In this document: positions 1 to 10,073 of the stretch, piece by piece
How the letters are laid out: every line of letters starts with the position of its first letter
Position numbering within the stretch: the stretch's first letter is position 1
Assembly: GCA_028622995.1 (NCBI GenBank)
Contig: JAJQJQ010000051.1
Span: forward strand, 372,001 to 436,000
Reading direction: 5' to 3'
Source: Panagrolaimus kolymaensis
Lineage: Eukaryota; Nematoda; Chromadorea; Rhabditida; Panagrolaimidae
DNA: 64,000 nucleotides
The notes under the pieces: generated by a model
Databases searched by the model: none
Seen by the model: only the letters and a program-made list of their open reading frames with translations
What the model was told of the DNA's origin: nothing
Program-made: the position numbers and the translations under genes

Positions 1-3000
1 TACTATGAATTGTTAATCCATGTTTGATGATATGGTCATAAGTTCTTAATCTTATTTGCCAGTGGTGTCGTTGATTTCCAGTTAACAATACTGAAGCTGA
101 ACGAAAGAAGCAATGTCCATCACCCCTTGCTTTACCTTTTCGAAAAGTCAACGGATTGTACACATTATTCGAAGCGGTTAATAAAGGAGATTCTTCAACA
201 AGGCTTGGATCTAATCCCAACCGCTTTAAAGATTCTATGATTTGATCTTTTGAAGGAGAATTAAAATAAACGTTAACATCATCATTTGGTATTATTCCAC
301 CTGGACGAAGTTTTTGATTGTCCTTTTTTTGAGAATTTAACATATTCTTGCTTGCCATAACTCGAGGATTATTTATACCATCGACTTTATCCATATCTTG
401 CTGAATTTTTGGTTGAAGTTTAACTTCATCTTCAACCACTTCCACGCTTTCATTTGCCTGAACAGAATTTAAAAGACGTTTGTTGAAGTTTGATGTTTCT
501 GATTTAATTTTATTTTGAATTTCTGGGGCTTTAAAATTCAAAAAATCTTCTCTTCTTTGTTCACCAGTAAGCTCATCAATTAAGGCATTAGCTTCGGTAA
601 TAGCTGACCAATCAAAGGGAATGGTTTCATTTAAACTTTCGGACAAAAGTTTTTGAACTCCATTATTTTCTTCATCACCGACAATATCTGCTTCATAAGT
701 TCTTGATGCTTGTTCATCGAAAGTTTCATTCATCTCCATTTCGACCATTTTTTCGGCATTTTCAATAATTTTGTGTAAATCTTTTGATTTTTTAAAATCA
801 TAATCTTCATAATCCTCTAATAAATCTTCAGCATTATCAGCTTGCTGTTGAGTAGCAGTTGCTTTTGCGGATTTCATAGTCATCAAACTTTTGTTACGAA
901 CTTCATGTAATAAATAGGAAATACGGGAGCAATGCCTTGCTTGAATTTCCAATAGTTCTTCATCGCTTGCATTCTATAAAAAGTAACAAATTTTTAAATG
1001 TATTTCTCTTTTTTATTGCTTTAACTTACTCTTTCTGAAGCTTCTTCCATAGCTTCAGAATAATGATCTTCATATGAACTAATTCTAACTTGAAGTTCCG
1101 CATATTTTTTATTTTTGGGCTTTGGTTTGATTTTTCCATCCAAAAATTTCAAAATCCTCGATTCAGTTTTAGAAAACATTGTTTGTTGAATTTGTAAAAA
1201 TACTTTATATTTGGGATTTTTTGGAATAACCATTGGAAGAAAGCTGTGATATCCCTCGCATACATTGGTGTTTCTTTTATTGAGATTGAAAAAAGAGAAA
1301 GTATTTCCAGCCTTTAATCTTGGAATCCAAGTACGGTTCATATAAGCCACTATTTGCTTCAATTCTTTTGTGGGCCAATGTTGAGGATCAACATTTACAG
1401 GAACTGGTGGAACTTTACTCAAAACATGTTCCCAAAAAAAAATAGCATCATTTGCAGGAAGCATTGGTAAAGCTAATTGAAGACGGAACCATCTCCTGAT
1501 AGAATCGAATTCAGGCTTTCCTTTTTTTCCAGCCATATAATGATCGTAAAGCCCTTTGCTTTTGATGTATCTTAAGAAAGCCTGGTCGAAATGGAAGAGG
1601 CAGCCATATACTTTATCAGCCCCATTGAGTTTTTGAAGGGCATTTAAGAGCCCATTCTCATAATCGCAATGTACACGATCAAATTCTGGTTGGATACCAT
1701 ATTCTGCCCATTTTTGTTTTATTACATTTATGATGGTTTCATAAGTTGCTTGATCTTTATTAACCATTGGCGCCATTAAAAGTACATTCCATTCTTCACC
1801 AAATTCTGTTTTAACAAGGCCATGAATATAAAAAGTTTGTGAGAACCCATATGGGGCTGTACTAAATGTAGCGTCACATGCTAATGTTTTTGAAGAAGCC
1901 ATTATCCTAAGTGCTTGTTCAGATGCAAAAACAGCAGTGCCATTATCTTCATATTGCAACCAATCTAATCCTTGCAAAAGTTTTGAATGCTCTTGTGCAA
2001 TAGTTCCTGGTATACTTGAAGGTAATAATTTACCATGTAATCTTTGCAATACCTTTTTTACATCAATATATTCTTCCAATTCATCTTGAATTTTTTCCAT
2101 CACAGCTTGTTTGAAGGCCATATTATGGGCATCGATCGGTTTAACATTCCTTAATACATCCTTGCGCATTTGTGTTTTGATCTTCCTTAATTTTTGTTCA
2201 TTTTGTGGAATTGGGCCTTTGCAATTGATTGAATGATTAAGTTCAACATAAAAAATTTGGTTTATCATGTGAGCTTTTGATGCATCTTTTGCTTTTCGAG
2301 GACAACGATTACAGTGATAATGTACTTTTTTTCCACGACTTTTACTTACTGTATAAGTGAAGAATTCACCTTTAACTTCTGCAAGCACAGTGGAGTTTTT
2401 GAGTCTGATATTTTCAATAATTTGATATGAAACTTTGAGACGGCCATCTTTATCTTTTTCGTCTGAATTGCCGATTGCGCCATTGGTGTTTTGAACATAA
2501 ACATTATCATTATTTAAATCAATATCATTATCGTCATGATATTCTGCAGCTGGAAGCTTAGGATCAATATTTTCTTTGATGGATGGTAAAAAATTTCTAA
2601 TATTATTCAATAAATCTGGAAATAATTCTTTATTTCCTTCAAGCTCATTTAACAAGCTTCCGGCCATTTTTGCTGTTTCAATACATGAATTTTGGAATTT
2701 TATGAGTTTTTGTGCAAAAGCTTGGGCTTCTTTATTTTTGATAGCATCCGATGCCGTCGTTTTTAAAGAATTAAAAAGGCTTGGATTTTGAAATGACAGT
2801 TTTTCAGGGACTGTGGAAGAAACAGCACTTTTATCTTCATAGCTTGTATTAGTTAAAAAACTTTCATTTAAACCTTGATCCATTTCCATTGATTCTTTTT
2901 TTAAAGTTGGAAATAGTAATTTATGAGTTTCTGAAGGTTCGGGAACTGCTGAAGAATCACTAATTTGAGGAGCATTTTGGGATTCGAAGTCCATTTGAAA

Positions 3001-4495
3001 TTCATCAACAAATTCTAATTTCTTTTGCTTCATTTTATTTTGCTTAGCTGATAAATACTTCTGCAATACGCCACGAACAGAGCCTTTTGTTACACCATAT
3101 TTATTGTTTGTAATTTCGTTAATTTCAGTAGCGCATTTTTCATAACGTTTTGATTGATTCGTTCCTTGAAACTTTGAATATTTTTCAAGAACTGGTTCCA
3201 GTAAAGGGTCTTCATGAACAGGTAATTTATTGTAAGCTAAAGGTCTCATCCTAATAAACTCTTTTGGTGGAGCATTGATTTTTTTAGCAATATAATTAAT
3301 AGGTTTTTTTTCTTTCATTTTTTGATTATTGGGCTTTTTTATAGAAGATAATTTGCTTGCTTTGTTGTCTGCACCACCATAACACTTATATACGAATTCA
3401 CTATCGTTTTTATCTAAACAATTCTACTATTAATGAAACATTCAAATATTTTTTCTTACCATTATCATTTTTAGAAATTAATGAATCAAATTTTATTTCA
3501 GGTAATTTTGCTTGACCTTTTTGCTCTAAACATGGGGAAATTAAAATAGTCTAAAAACTAAAACATACTAGGTGTAAATTCCGGAGTTTGATATGTTTTT
3601 TTTATTTTGTCCAATTCATTTAAATCACTTGATTCCTTGGATGAGATTATGGGAGTTTCAGAGGTTTTCTCTTGCTTTTTTTCAATAAATGGCATTTCAG
3701 ATTTATTTTTGTGGTCAATGCTATCATTCTAAAAAAAATATATTCACTAACAATTAAAAAGCTTTAATTAAAAAATCTCACCATTATTTCATTTTTGTTT
3801 TTGATTTTGGTTATTTTTCCAGCAATGATGTTGGGTACTTGCTAAAAATTAACACGATTTTGATAAAACTTAAAAATCAAAAATCAAAAAAAGCTAAATT
3901 TAAGGTTAAACCAAATAGACACATTATGTATTATTTAAATTCTCACCTTTACTTTACTCATAAATGAATCAAATAGTGAATGGGATGGTGCCGATCGAGT
4001 TCGCTGTTGAACACATTTTCGAATTCTTGACATTCTTCGTTCTTTGACATCCTCTGAATCCTCCTCTTCATTTTCAAGAATGAAGGGTTCTTTTGGTTCT
4101 TTATGATGGGTTAGCTGGATATCTTTTAAAATTTTGAAGCAATTTGGTTTCTGGATTAATGGTTGATTTGTTTGAGCGATATCATTTCCACCACTATTTC
4201 CTGTTGCATTTCTTACTTGTGCTGCATTTTGTAATAAATTTTGAGCAGCTTCCATTGGATCAATCTTTATACCCTCTTTGGTTGCTGGTGGTTGTTGAAT
4301 TAAATGGGAAGAAGATTGAACACATGTATTTCGGGATGAACTTGAAGAGGAAGAAATACGAGAATTTTGAGCAGTTTGAATAGGAGGATTATTCATTTCC
4401 TTTTTTAAATTCTTAAGGCTTTCCATCATTTGGGTTGGAACTTGAGGATCCAAACCCTTTGAAGATCCATCTTTCGATTTGCCATAATTAAACAT
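1..4495 (-). CDS. MULE transposase with FLYWCH-like finger and C-terminal OTU protease domain (partial, runs off window)
   Basis: Six exons read on the minus strand, 4495-3947, 3841-3782, 3728-3569, 3525-3460, 3413-1030 and 973 to beyond base 1. All joins keep the frame, giving at least 1,397 residues. The first 600 residues are polar and low in complexity. A FLYWCH-like zinc finger lies near residues 604-680 (HCNRC, then a late HxxxC). The MULE DDE core follows: Asp in LACDATF near 789, Asp in HCDYENGLL near 860, the CLFHFDQAF motif, and a likely Glu in NVCEGYHSF near 996. The last exon has the OTU cysteine-box motif GDGHCFFRSAS near 1358; the OTU histidine would lie outside the window. MULE enzymes cut and paste Mutator-type DNA transposons; OTU domains usually cleave ubiquitin. 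No terminal repeats were seen, so this could be a live element or a host-adopted gene. The start at 4495 is the first Met of the first exon found. Confidence 0.8.
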
Positions 4496-4825
4496 GGCTA
4501 AAAAATATTTAAGCCTTTAAAAAAAAGCAAATCAAAACAAATATACACGATATTTATTTTTATATTGTACTTAAAAATTTTCTAAATAAATTATTTTTCT
4601 TCAAAGAAAAACACTAATGTACAATTTTTTGGTGTGCTTTGCGCAATGCTTTTTTTAAATGTCAAGAAACAAACAATTTGCCGTCTTTTTTGATCTTTTT
4701 ATTCGGCTGTCTACTTTGATGAGAATAAAAAAAAACAGTCATTTGCTGAAAAAATTTCCATTTTATTTTTGCTTAAATTTCTTGGAAATAAAATCGATTG
4801 AAAACAATAATTTGACTGTTTTAAA
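4496..4825. promoter_or_regulatory. Divergent intergenic region between MULE gene and innexin
   Basis: This 330-bp AT-rich gap separates the two divergent start codons and must contain both promoters. No TATA box or shared motif stands out. Confidence 0.35.
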
Positions 4826-6135
4826 ATGCTCGAATGGATATTGAGGCCAACTACTGGAATTGGTTATGTTGATAGACTTCTTACTCAATTCTTAGCATTT
4901 TCTTTTATAATCTGTGGCACGTTTATGGGTTATAAAACCTATGGAAAAGGCGGTATTAACTGCTTATCTAAAGCAGATTGGGTTGATTCATGGATCGGCT
5001 ATGCCCTTGATATATGCCTCGTCGAAGGTTCATATGTTGTTTCTCAAAACCATCCACTTCCACCAACATATTCAGAACTTTTGGCGTCCAAAAAGATAAA
5101 ATATTATCAAGCAAGTTTAAACTTTTATTTTAATTGTTTCCAAGTTGATTCTTTTAGTGGCATCCTATTCTTCTTATCATTTATGGCGGGTTTTTGCATC
5201 TACCTTTAATCTTTTGGGCATTTGTAAACACTTTTGGCTGTAAGCGTAATAAGTTTTTTTGATGAAATGTATTTAATGATTTTATAGATTTTAATTGTGA
5301 AGCTTTTTGCAAAGCTACAAAGCAAGTTTTAAAAGGCCCTCACAAGGCTATTCTTTTTCAACGAAATGTAAATTCATTTGGACATAGTTTATTCGCTCCA
5401 GTGCCTGAAAGAAAAAAAAGAAATTGTTGTGTAACTATTTTCATGTAAGTTTAGATAATTATTTTCTAGTAAAAGCTTGAATTTTAGTTACCTCTTTAAT
5501 TTATTGGAAAATAGTTATTTACCCGCCCTTTATTTATTTTTTAAAATTTGGAATCTTTTTAATATTGTTATTGTTGTAAGCTTTTCTTCATATAATTCAA
5601 TGGACTTAAGTGATTTTAAATTTACTTTTAGTTTTTTGCCATTAATATTTTTTTTACTGAAGATGATGAAGATATATTTGGAGTATATACAATGGTTGGA
5701 TTATATTCAAATAAATCAACTGCTTTCCCATCTGTTACAACATGCTCCTTTCTTGTTCGCGAAATTGGCAACTCAGATCTTACAAGTATGAGTAAAAAAT
5801 CCATCGATTGCTCATTGATTTTAAATTATTTATATAAGAAAGTTTACATTTCTTTATGGTTTATTCTCCCAGCATTATTCATAGTAAACACGTGGCAAAT
5901 TTTAACGTCACATGCAAAGTTGTTTACCAATAAAAGAAGCTATTTAACACGGCTTTTAATATCGGGAGATGTTGTTATTAATGAAAGTAATGTAGCAGCT
6001 GTGGATGATTTCGTTAAAAGTTTCAACTTGAATTGCCTTTTTGGTATCAAAATGTTGGAACGTACGATGGGTTATTCTTTTGCTGCAAAAACTGTTGTGC
6101 AACTTTTTAATGATTTAAATAAAGCTTGCTATTAA
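4826..6135 (+). CDS. Innexin (gap-junction channel subunit), divergent
   Basis: Five exons, 4826-5110, 5158-5239, 5288-5444, 5488-5575 and 5632-6135, sum to 1,116 nt and give 371 residues, the usual innexin size. Innexins form gap junctions or hemichannels in invertebrate plasma membranes. Family signs: VDRL before TM1; two Cys in extracellular loop 1 (INC and DIC); YYQW before TM2; TM3 in LPALYLFFKIWNLFN; the FPSVTTCSFLVREIGN block, two Cys in loop 2; TM4 in SLWFILPALFIVNTW; a short C-terminal tail. The usual QYVGxPIQCW motif is replaced by a diverged KTYGKGGINC. Intron 1 (5111-5157) begins GCAAGT instead of GT. It is needed, because only this join gives YYQ followed by Trp and keeps the TM2 frame; reading through meets a stop at 5207. 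A possible alternative acceptor lies at 5467-5469. The poly-A signal AATAAA is near 6178. Confidence 0.92.
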
Positions 6136-6506
6136 TTTTTTTATTTCGCTTTTTCTTCTCTCTTAAATGATCCTTAAAATAAATATTAAAAACTTTATTA
6201 TAATTCAACAGCAAAAAAATACACTATCAACAAGCAAAAAATTCCAAACAAGGTATTGGTAAATATTATTAAGAAAAAACAAAAATATTTTTGACATAAT
6301 TAGGTAAAACATTAGTCAAAAAACATCGACTAAATCAAAATGTCTAAACCATTTTATTGCTGGAAAATATGGCGAAGTTGCTTTTGGAAAGAGAAAAGAG
6401 AAAATTGCTTTTCAAACTTTCCGCCATTGGCGTTGATGCGCCTTTAGCCAGGTCGGGCAACTTTTCACACTTTTTTCACAGCGTCGGGCAAGTGAGGGCT
6501 CACCTA
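6136..6506. other. Intergenic, with a dispersed repeat
   Basis: No gene seen. Bases 6290-6350 resemble 27715-27775 (both have CATTAG, CTAAA and ACCAAAATG-type blocks followed by TATTGC), so a low-copy dispersed repeat is likely. A short run with GTCGGGCAA repeated near 6455 and 6483 is the only GC-rich patch. Confidence 0.4.
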
Positions 6507-6709
6507 ATGTTTGCCTAAAAATTTTGATTTCCTTAGAAAAAAAATGTTAGTTGAAGTTGTTGCTCATCAAAAATTTGCAAGGAAAAATAAAAAGTTTAAT
6601 GCAAATTTGTTTTCTCATTTTTTTCATCTTCAAATGCCATCGTTTTCCTACTTAAGTCCATCGTTTCATCATTTTCAATATCATTTGTTCATTTTCGAAA
6701 AGTGAAATT
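6507..6709 (+). promoter_or_regulatory. Conserved upstream block of gene-family copy A (short form)
   Basis: From ATGTTTGCCTAAAAATTTT to the start codon this block is shared with the other four copies. It includes TTTCCTACTTAAGTC and TTTGTTCATTTT just before the ATG. Copy A lacks the more distal part (palindromic CTCGAG site and AAAATGCTCCAAGAAAG) found in front of B, C and E, so its upstream region is truncated at 6506. Confidence 0.55.
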
Positions 6710-9365
6710 ATGTCGTCGTCTTCGTGTTTCAGCGTCTTCTTCCTGACTCTTCTCTTGATCCTTCCATCGTCTTCATGGGCTCTTCTTCGACCGAATCGAC
6801 ATGTTTTGGCTTCAAATGATACCGTGGTTCTTTCATCTATCAACATCAAACAAAGCTTCAATGATCAACTTGATTATCTCTCTTCCGACGATGAACCTCA
6901 TTCTATTGGAAATCAACATGGTCTTGATGTGCATATAGCAAGTCGTGGTGATATTGAAGTTATCCTCCTTCATGATGGTTTGACTTTTGGATTTTGTACT
7001 ACTGGATGTATTGGAGAGTAAGCTTAATCTTTTATTTTCAAGCTCACATAACTGTCTTTGTTTTAGAGTAAACGTATCATTCGATGGAACACCGGCTCCT
7101 GGTTCTTCAAATCCATGTTCATTTTCTGCTGGTTTTGACGATGATTATATATGGTTTATGGATAAAAGACAAGGTATTTATTTTAAATTTTTCATTTATC
7201 TAATCTAAAAAAGCGTTAATTTTTAGCACTAGGAAAAGAACTTATTCAAGAATGTGGTCAAGTTACAATTATAAATCCAACAATGAAATATGTCGTAAAT
7301 GATCAAACAGGCGCCAATATTATGAATATAGGTTGCGCTCCTTCAATTGGTGTGGATAAAATTATTAAACTCAATGTCCAAACTGCTTCACCATCATGTG
7401 TTCTTATTGTGGTATGTCATTGTTACAAATCTTCAGTTATTAATGATTTCCCTTTTTTTAGAAAAATGCAAAGATCAAGCCACCAGCATCATCAGTTTCA
7501 ACAACAACCGTATCTGAAGCACCATGGTCAATTACAACATCGACAGCGTCAACCGAAGAAGGTGGAATGCCTATTTATGGATGGGTACTCATCGGAGTTT
7601 TTGTTTTCCTTATCTTCATTGGTCTTTGTATACTCGTGTATGTTTTCTTGTTTTTTGGCTTCTAAAATCTTGTGCTTTTTAGGATATGGTTGGTTATGAA
7701 AGAAAAATCAAAGAAGCATGGTCCTCCTGAAGGTGAATACAAAGCTACAGCAATGGGAACAAAGAAGGTCGTAATTGAAATGCCTGAATCACCTAAAAAG
7801 AAGATTCAAAAGAAAGCATCAATGGAAAACAAAGAAGTTGAACATCAAGAACCTATGAAGCCAACAGTAGAATCGAAAATTGAACAAGTTAAAGAAGCTG
7901 CTCCTGTGAAAAAGACAATGGAAAAAGAAGAACAAATCAAAGCTCAACATCCTGAACCTTCTGCTGAAAAGATTGCTCCTGTTATCGTCGTCAAAGCAAA
8001 AAAAATCAAAGTTCCAAAAAATCCTCATGTTCCATATCCAATGGCATTTCGATCAGAATACAACAAGGCAAAATCTCTCAAATCTGGTACTCATTCCGTT
8101 TCTGATAAAATGGTCCTTAACAAAGAAGCTCTCATGGAATCTCATGTTGATTCACTTTCTCGTCATGAAGTCGCGTGGCGCAGCTCCTAGCACATTCAAA
8201 CTTCCCGCTCTCAAACTCTTGCTCGTGCTCTTTGCTTCCTGAATCTCGACTGGAATGCTCAACTCAACCAATGAAATGAAGTCAGCCAAATGGCAGCCTA
8301 AATTCTCTCTTCTTAGCTTTTGTTTGTTATCTTTTAGTTAGTTGTGTTATCATGGGTTCATCTGTGCTGGTTGTTGTTTATCCTGAATAAATATGTTTGT
8401 GATATGTTCTTGTGTTTATTTGGATGATCCCAGCTGCAGAGGATACAACCAACTCCCAAAGAACTCTTCTTCCTAAACCTCGACGAAACCAATATCTGTC
8501 ACCGCGTGACAATGAATATCTTGATAAAGTGTCATATGCAGAAGCTGCACAAATGAGAAAGTTAGTTTTGGAATTATTGGTAAACTAATAATAACACAAT
8601 TCTTTTTTAGAAATTATCCTATAGTCAAAGGCAGAAAAGTTCAAGAAAGTGAAGTCAACCTTTTCCTCCTCTCCATCTCTGAAATGTATGCTGAATTGAA
8701 TCGAATGATGTTTGTCTTTACATAATCCTTTTTCGTTTTAACTATTTACGTTTAGTGCTGAAGATGAAAAAGTTCTTGTTGAATGCGGCGTTGATGATAA
8801 AAAAACAAATTACAAAGATGACAGAAATGGCTCGTGAATACCTTAGACATCGTTCAACTCCTGAAATTCATGTTTACTTTGCTTTCGGTGCGGAATACTC
8901 TCAAAATATCACATCTGATTTGGACATGATTCACAAGTTCTCGCTTCCTTTGCTTATGGTCATTGCTTTGATGCCTCGTTTCCCTGAATTCAATCGTCGA
9001 AAAGCATGTACTTGGATTCGGTTAGCTTTATTTATGGCTTCTAACTATTAACTTTTCTTTATTTTTTAGTCGTCAAGCTCCTACAATTCGTAAAGAATGT
9101 CCTCTTCGTGATAGAACATCAAAACCATTTCCAATCCATATCCTCGAAAGAGCTTATTTCAAGAGTGGATTTCACGAATATCGATGGTCTTGACACTGAT
9201 TCAACTTCTGGAGAAAAGCAGCCATCAAATCAATCTCAACCTAGTAATCAATCAATCGTCATCGATCCTAAGAAAATCCCAGCTGAAGACGTCACTCAAG
9301 AAAGCAAAACAAAGAAGAAGATCAGCAACAAGAAGCAACACAAAGGAAAAAAGAATGAAAAATGA
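6710..9365 (+). pseudogene. Gene-family copy A: type I membrane protein, disrupted
   Basis: Eight exons can be traced by comparison with copies B-E: 6710-7017, 7067-7173, 7227-7411, 7462-7637, 7683-8560 (interrupted), 8611-8709, 8756-9020 and 9070-9365. Three lesions break it. A 342-bp insertion with a 5-bp duplication sits in exon 5 at 8170 and causes a stop after SRHEVAWRSS. Exon 7 lacks six bases and has one extra A in an A-run near 8803-8809, shifting the frame. Exon 8 has lost five bases after the AAGAGT near 9160. The signal peptide, ectodomain and transmembrane exons remain open, so a truncated membrane protein of about 420 residues could still be made. The ectodomain differs from the other copies around residues 140-185. 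Confidence 0.85.
8170..8511. mobile_element. 342-bp insertion in exon 5 of copy A, solo-LTR-like
   Basis: Copies B-E read straight through this point (TCATGAATGTCTTGAT). Here 342 bases interrupt it, flanked by the 5-bp direct repeat ATGAA (8165-8169 and 8512-8516). The insert is richer in G+C than its surroundings, starts GTCGCGTGG, ends CGCGTGACA, and carries an AATAAA signal near 8385 followed by a GT-rich stretch. A 5-bp duplication and an internal poly-A signal suit a solo LTR of a retrotransposon, but the usual TG...CA ends are not clear. Confidence 0.5.
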
Positions 9366-9761
9366 TCATGTTTTATTGCAATATTAATTTTATGAGCTTA
9401 TAATAAATAAATAATTACAAAAAGAAATATGTTGTTTGTCTACTGAATTGAATGTTTTCTTAAATGAGGTTTTTGTGAAGATATTATAAATTCCAATTGG
9501 AATGATTATCAACTAAAAGAAGCTTCAAGTTTATAAAATTTCTATCTTTTTCATGGCATTTGATGCATTGATGAAGAAATTTCTTGTTCGCTTAGTTTTT
9601 TGTTCAAAACTTTAAATATTTTATGTGTAAGTTTTCAACGCAACAAATACTAACAATAAAAAAACAAAATGCAAAATAGTCATTAATCAACTTATCAAAA
9701 AGTCGTTGATTCATCCATCAATTTTCCTTTTGTTATTTTTTTTTCTTATTAAAAAATGTAA
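9366..9761. repeat. Type I 3' flank shared by copies A, D and E
   Basis: The 350 bp after copy A (poly-A region AATAAATAAATAATTAC, then GTTTGTCTACTGAATTGAATG) are nearly identical to 37235-37600 after copy D and, inverted, to 57200-57569 after copy E. Copies B and C have a different 3' flank. No gene seen. Confidence 0.75.
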
Positions 9762-10073
9762 TTAGTTTCTATCAAGAAAATCCTCGAACTCGAGTAACAA
9801 AAGCATTATGGATAAACTTGGCTTTGATAAAATTCAAAAAGCCAGTTATTTGGGGCAAAATGCTCCAAGAAAGAATGGATAAAAAATGTTTGCCTAAAAA
9901 TTTTAGTTTTTTCGATAAAAAATTTTAGTTGAAGTTTTTGCTTATCAAAAATTTGCAAGGAAAAATAAAAAGTTTAATGCAAATTTATTTTCATCTTCAA
10001 ATGCCATCGTTTTCCTACTTAAGTCTATCGTTTCATCATTTTCAATATCATTTGTTCATTTTCGAAAAGTGAA
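9762..10073 (+). promoter_or_regulatory. Conserved upstream block of copy B (long form)
   Basis: Shared with 30437-30753 (C) and, inverted, with 59885-60200 (E); D has the proximal two thirds from 34686. Landmarks in order: a CTCGAGT site (9790-9796), the imperfect inverted repeat GGCTTTGATAAAATTC...AAAAGCC, GGGGCAAAATGCTCCAAG, and ATGTTTGCCTAAAAATTTT. Conservation in front of every copy suggests that promoter elements were duplicated with the gene. Confidence 0.55.

Noticed and set aside
7819..8028. Minus-strand frames of 69 codons opposite exon 5 in each family copy
   Set aside because: Shadow of the Lys/Glu-rich coding strand (giving Phe/Leu-rich peptides on the other strand); repeated only because the gene is repeated.
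8170..8516. Insertion in copy A treated as a normal intron
   Set aside because: The left end GTCGCG is not a donor, the copies B-E have no intron here, and splicing at the available AG sites does not restore the frame.
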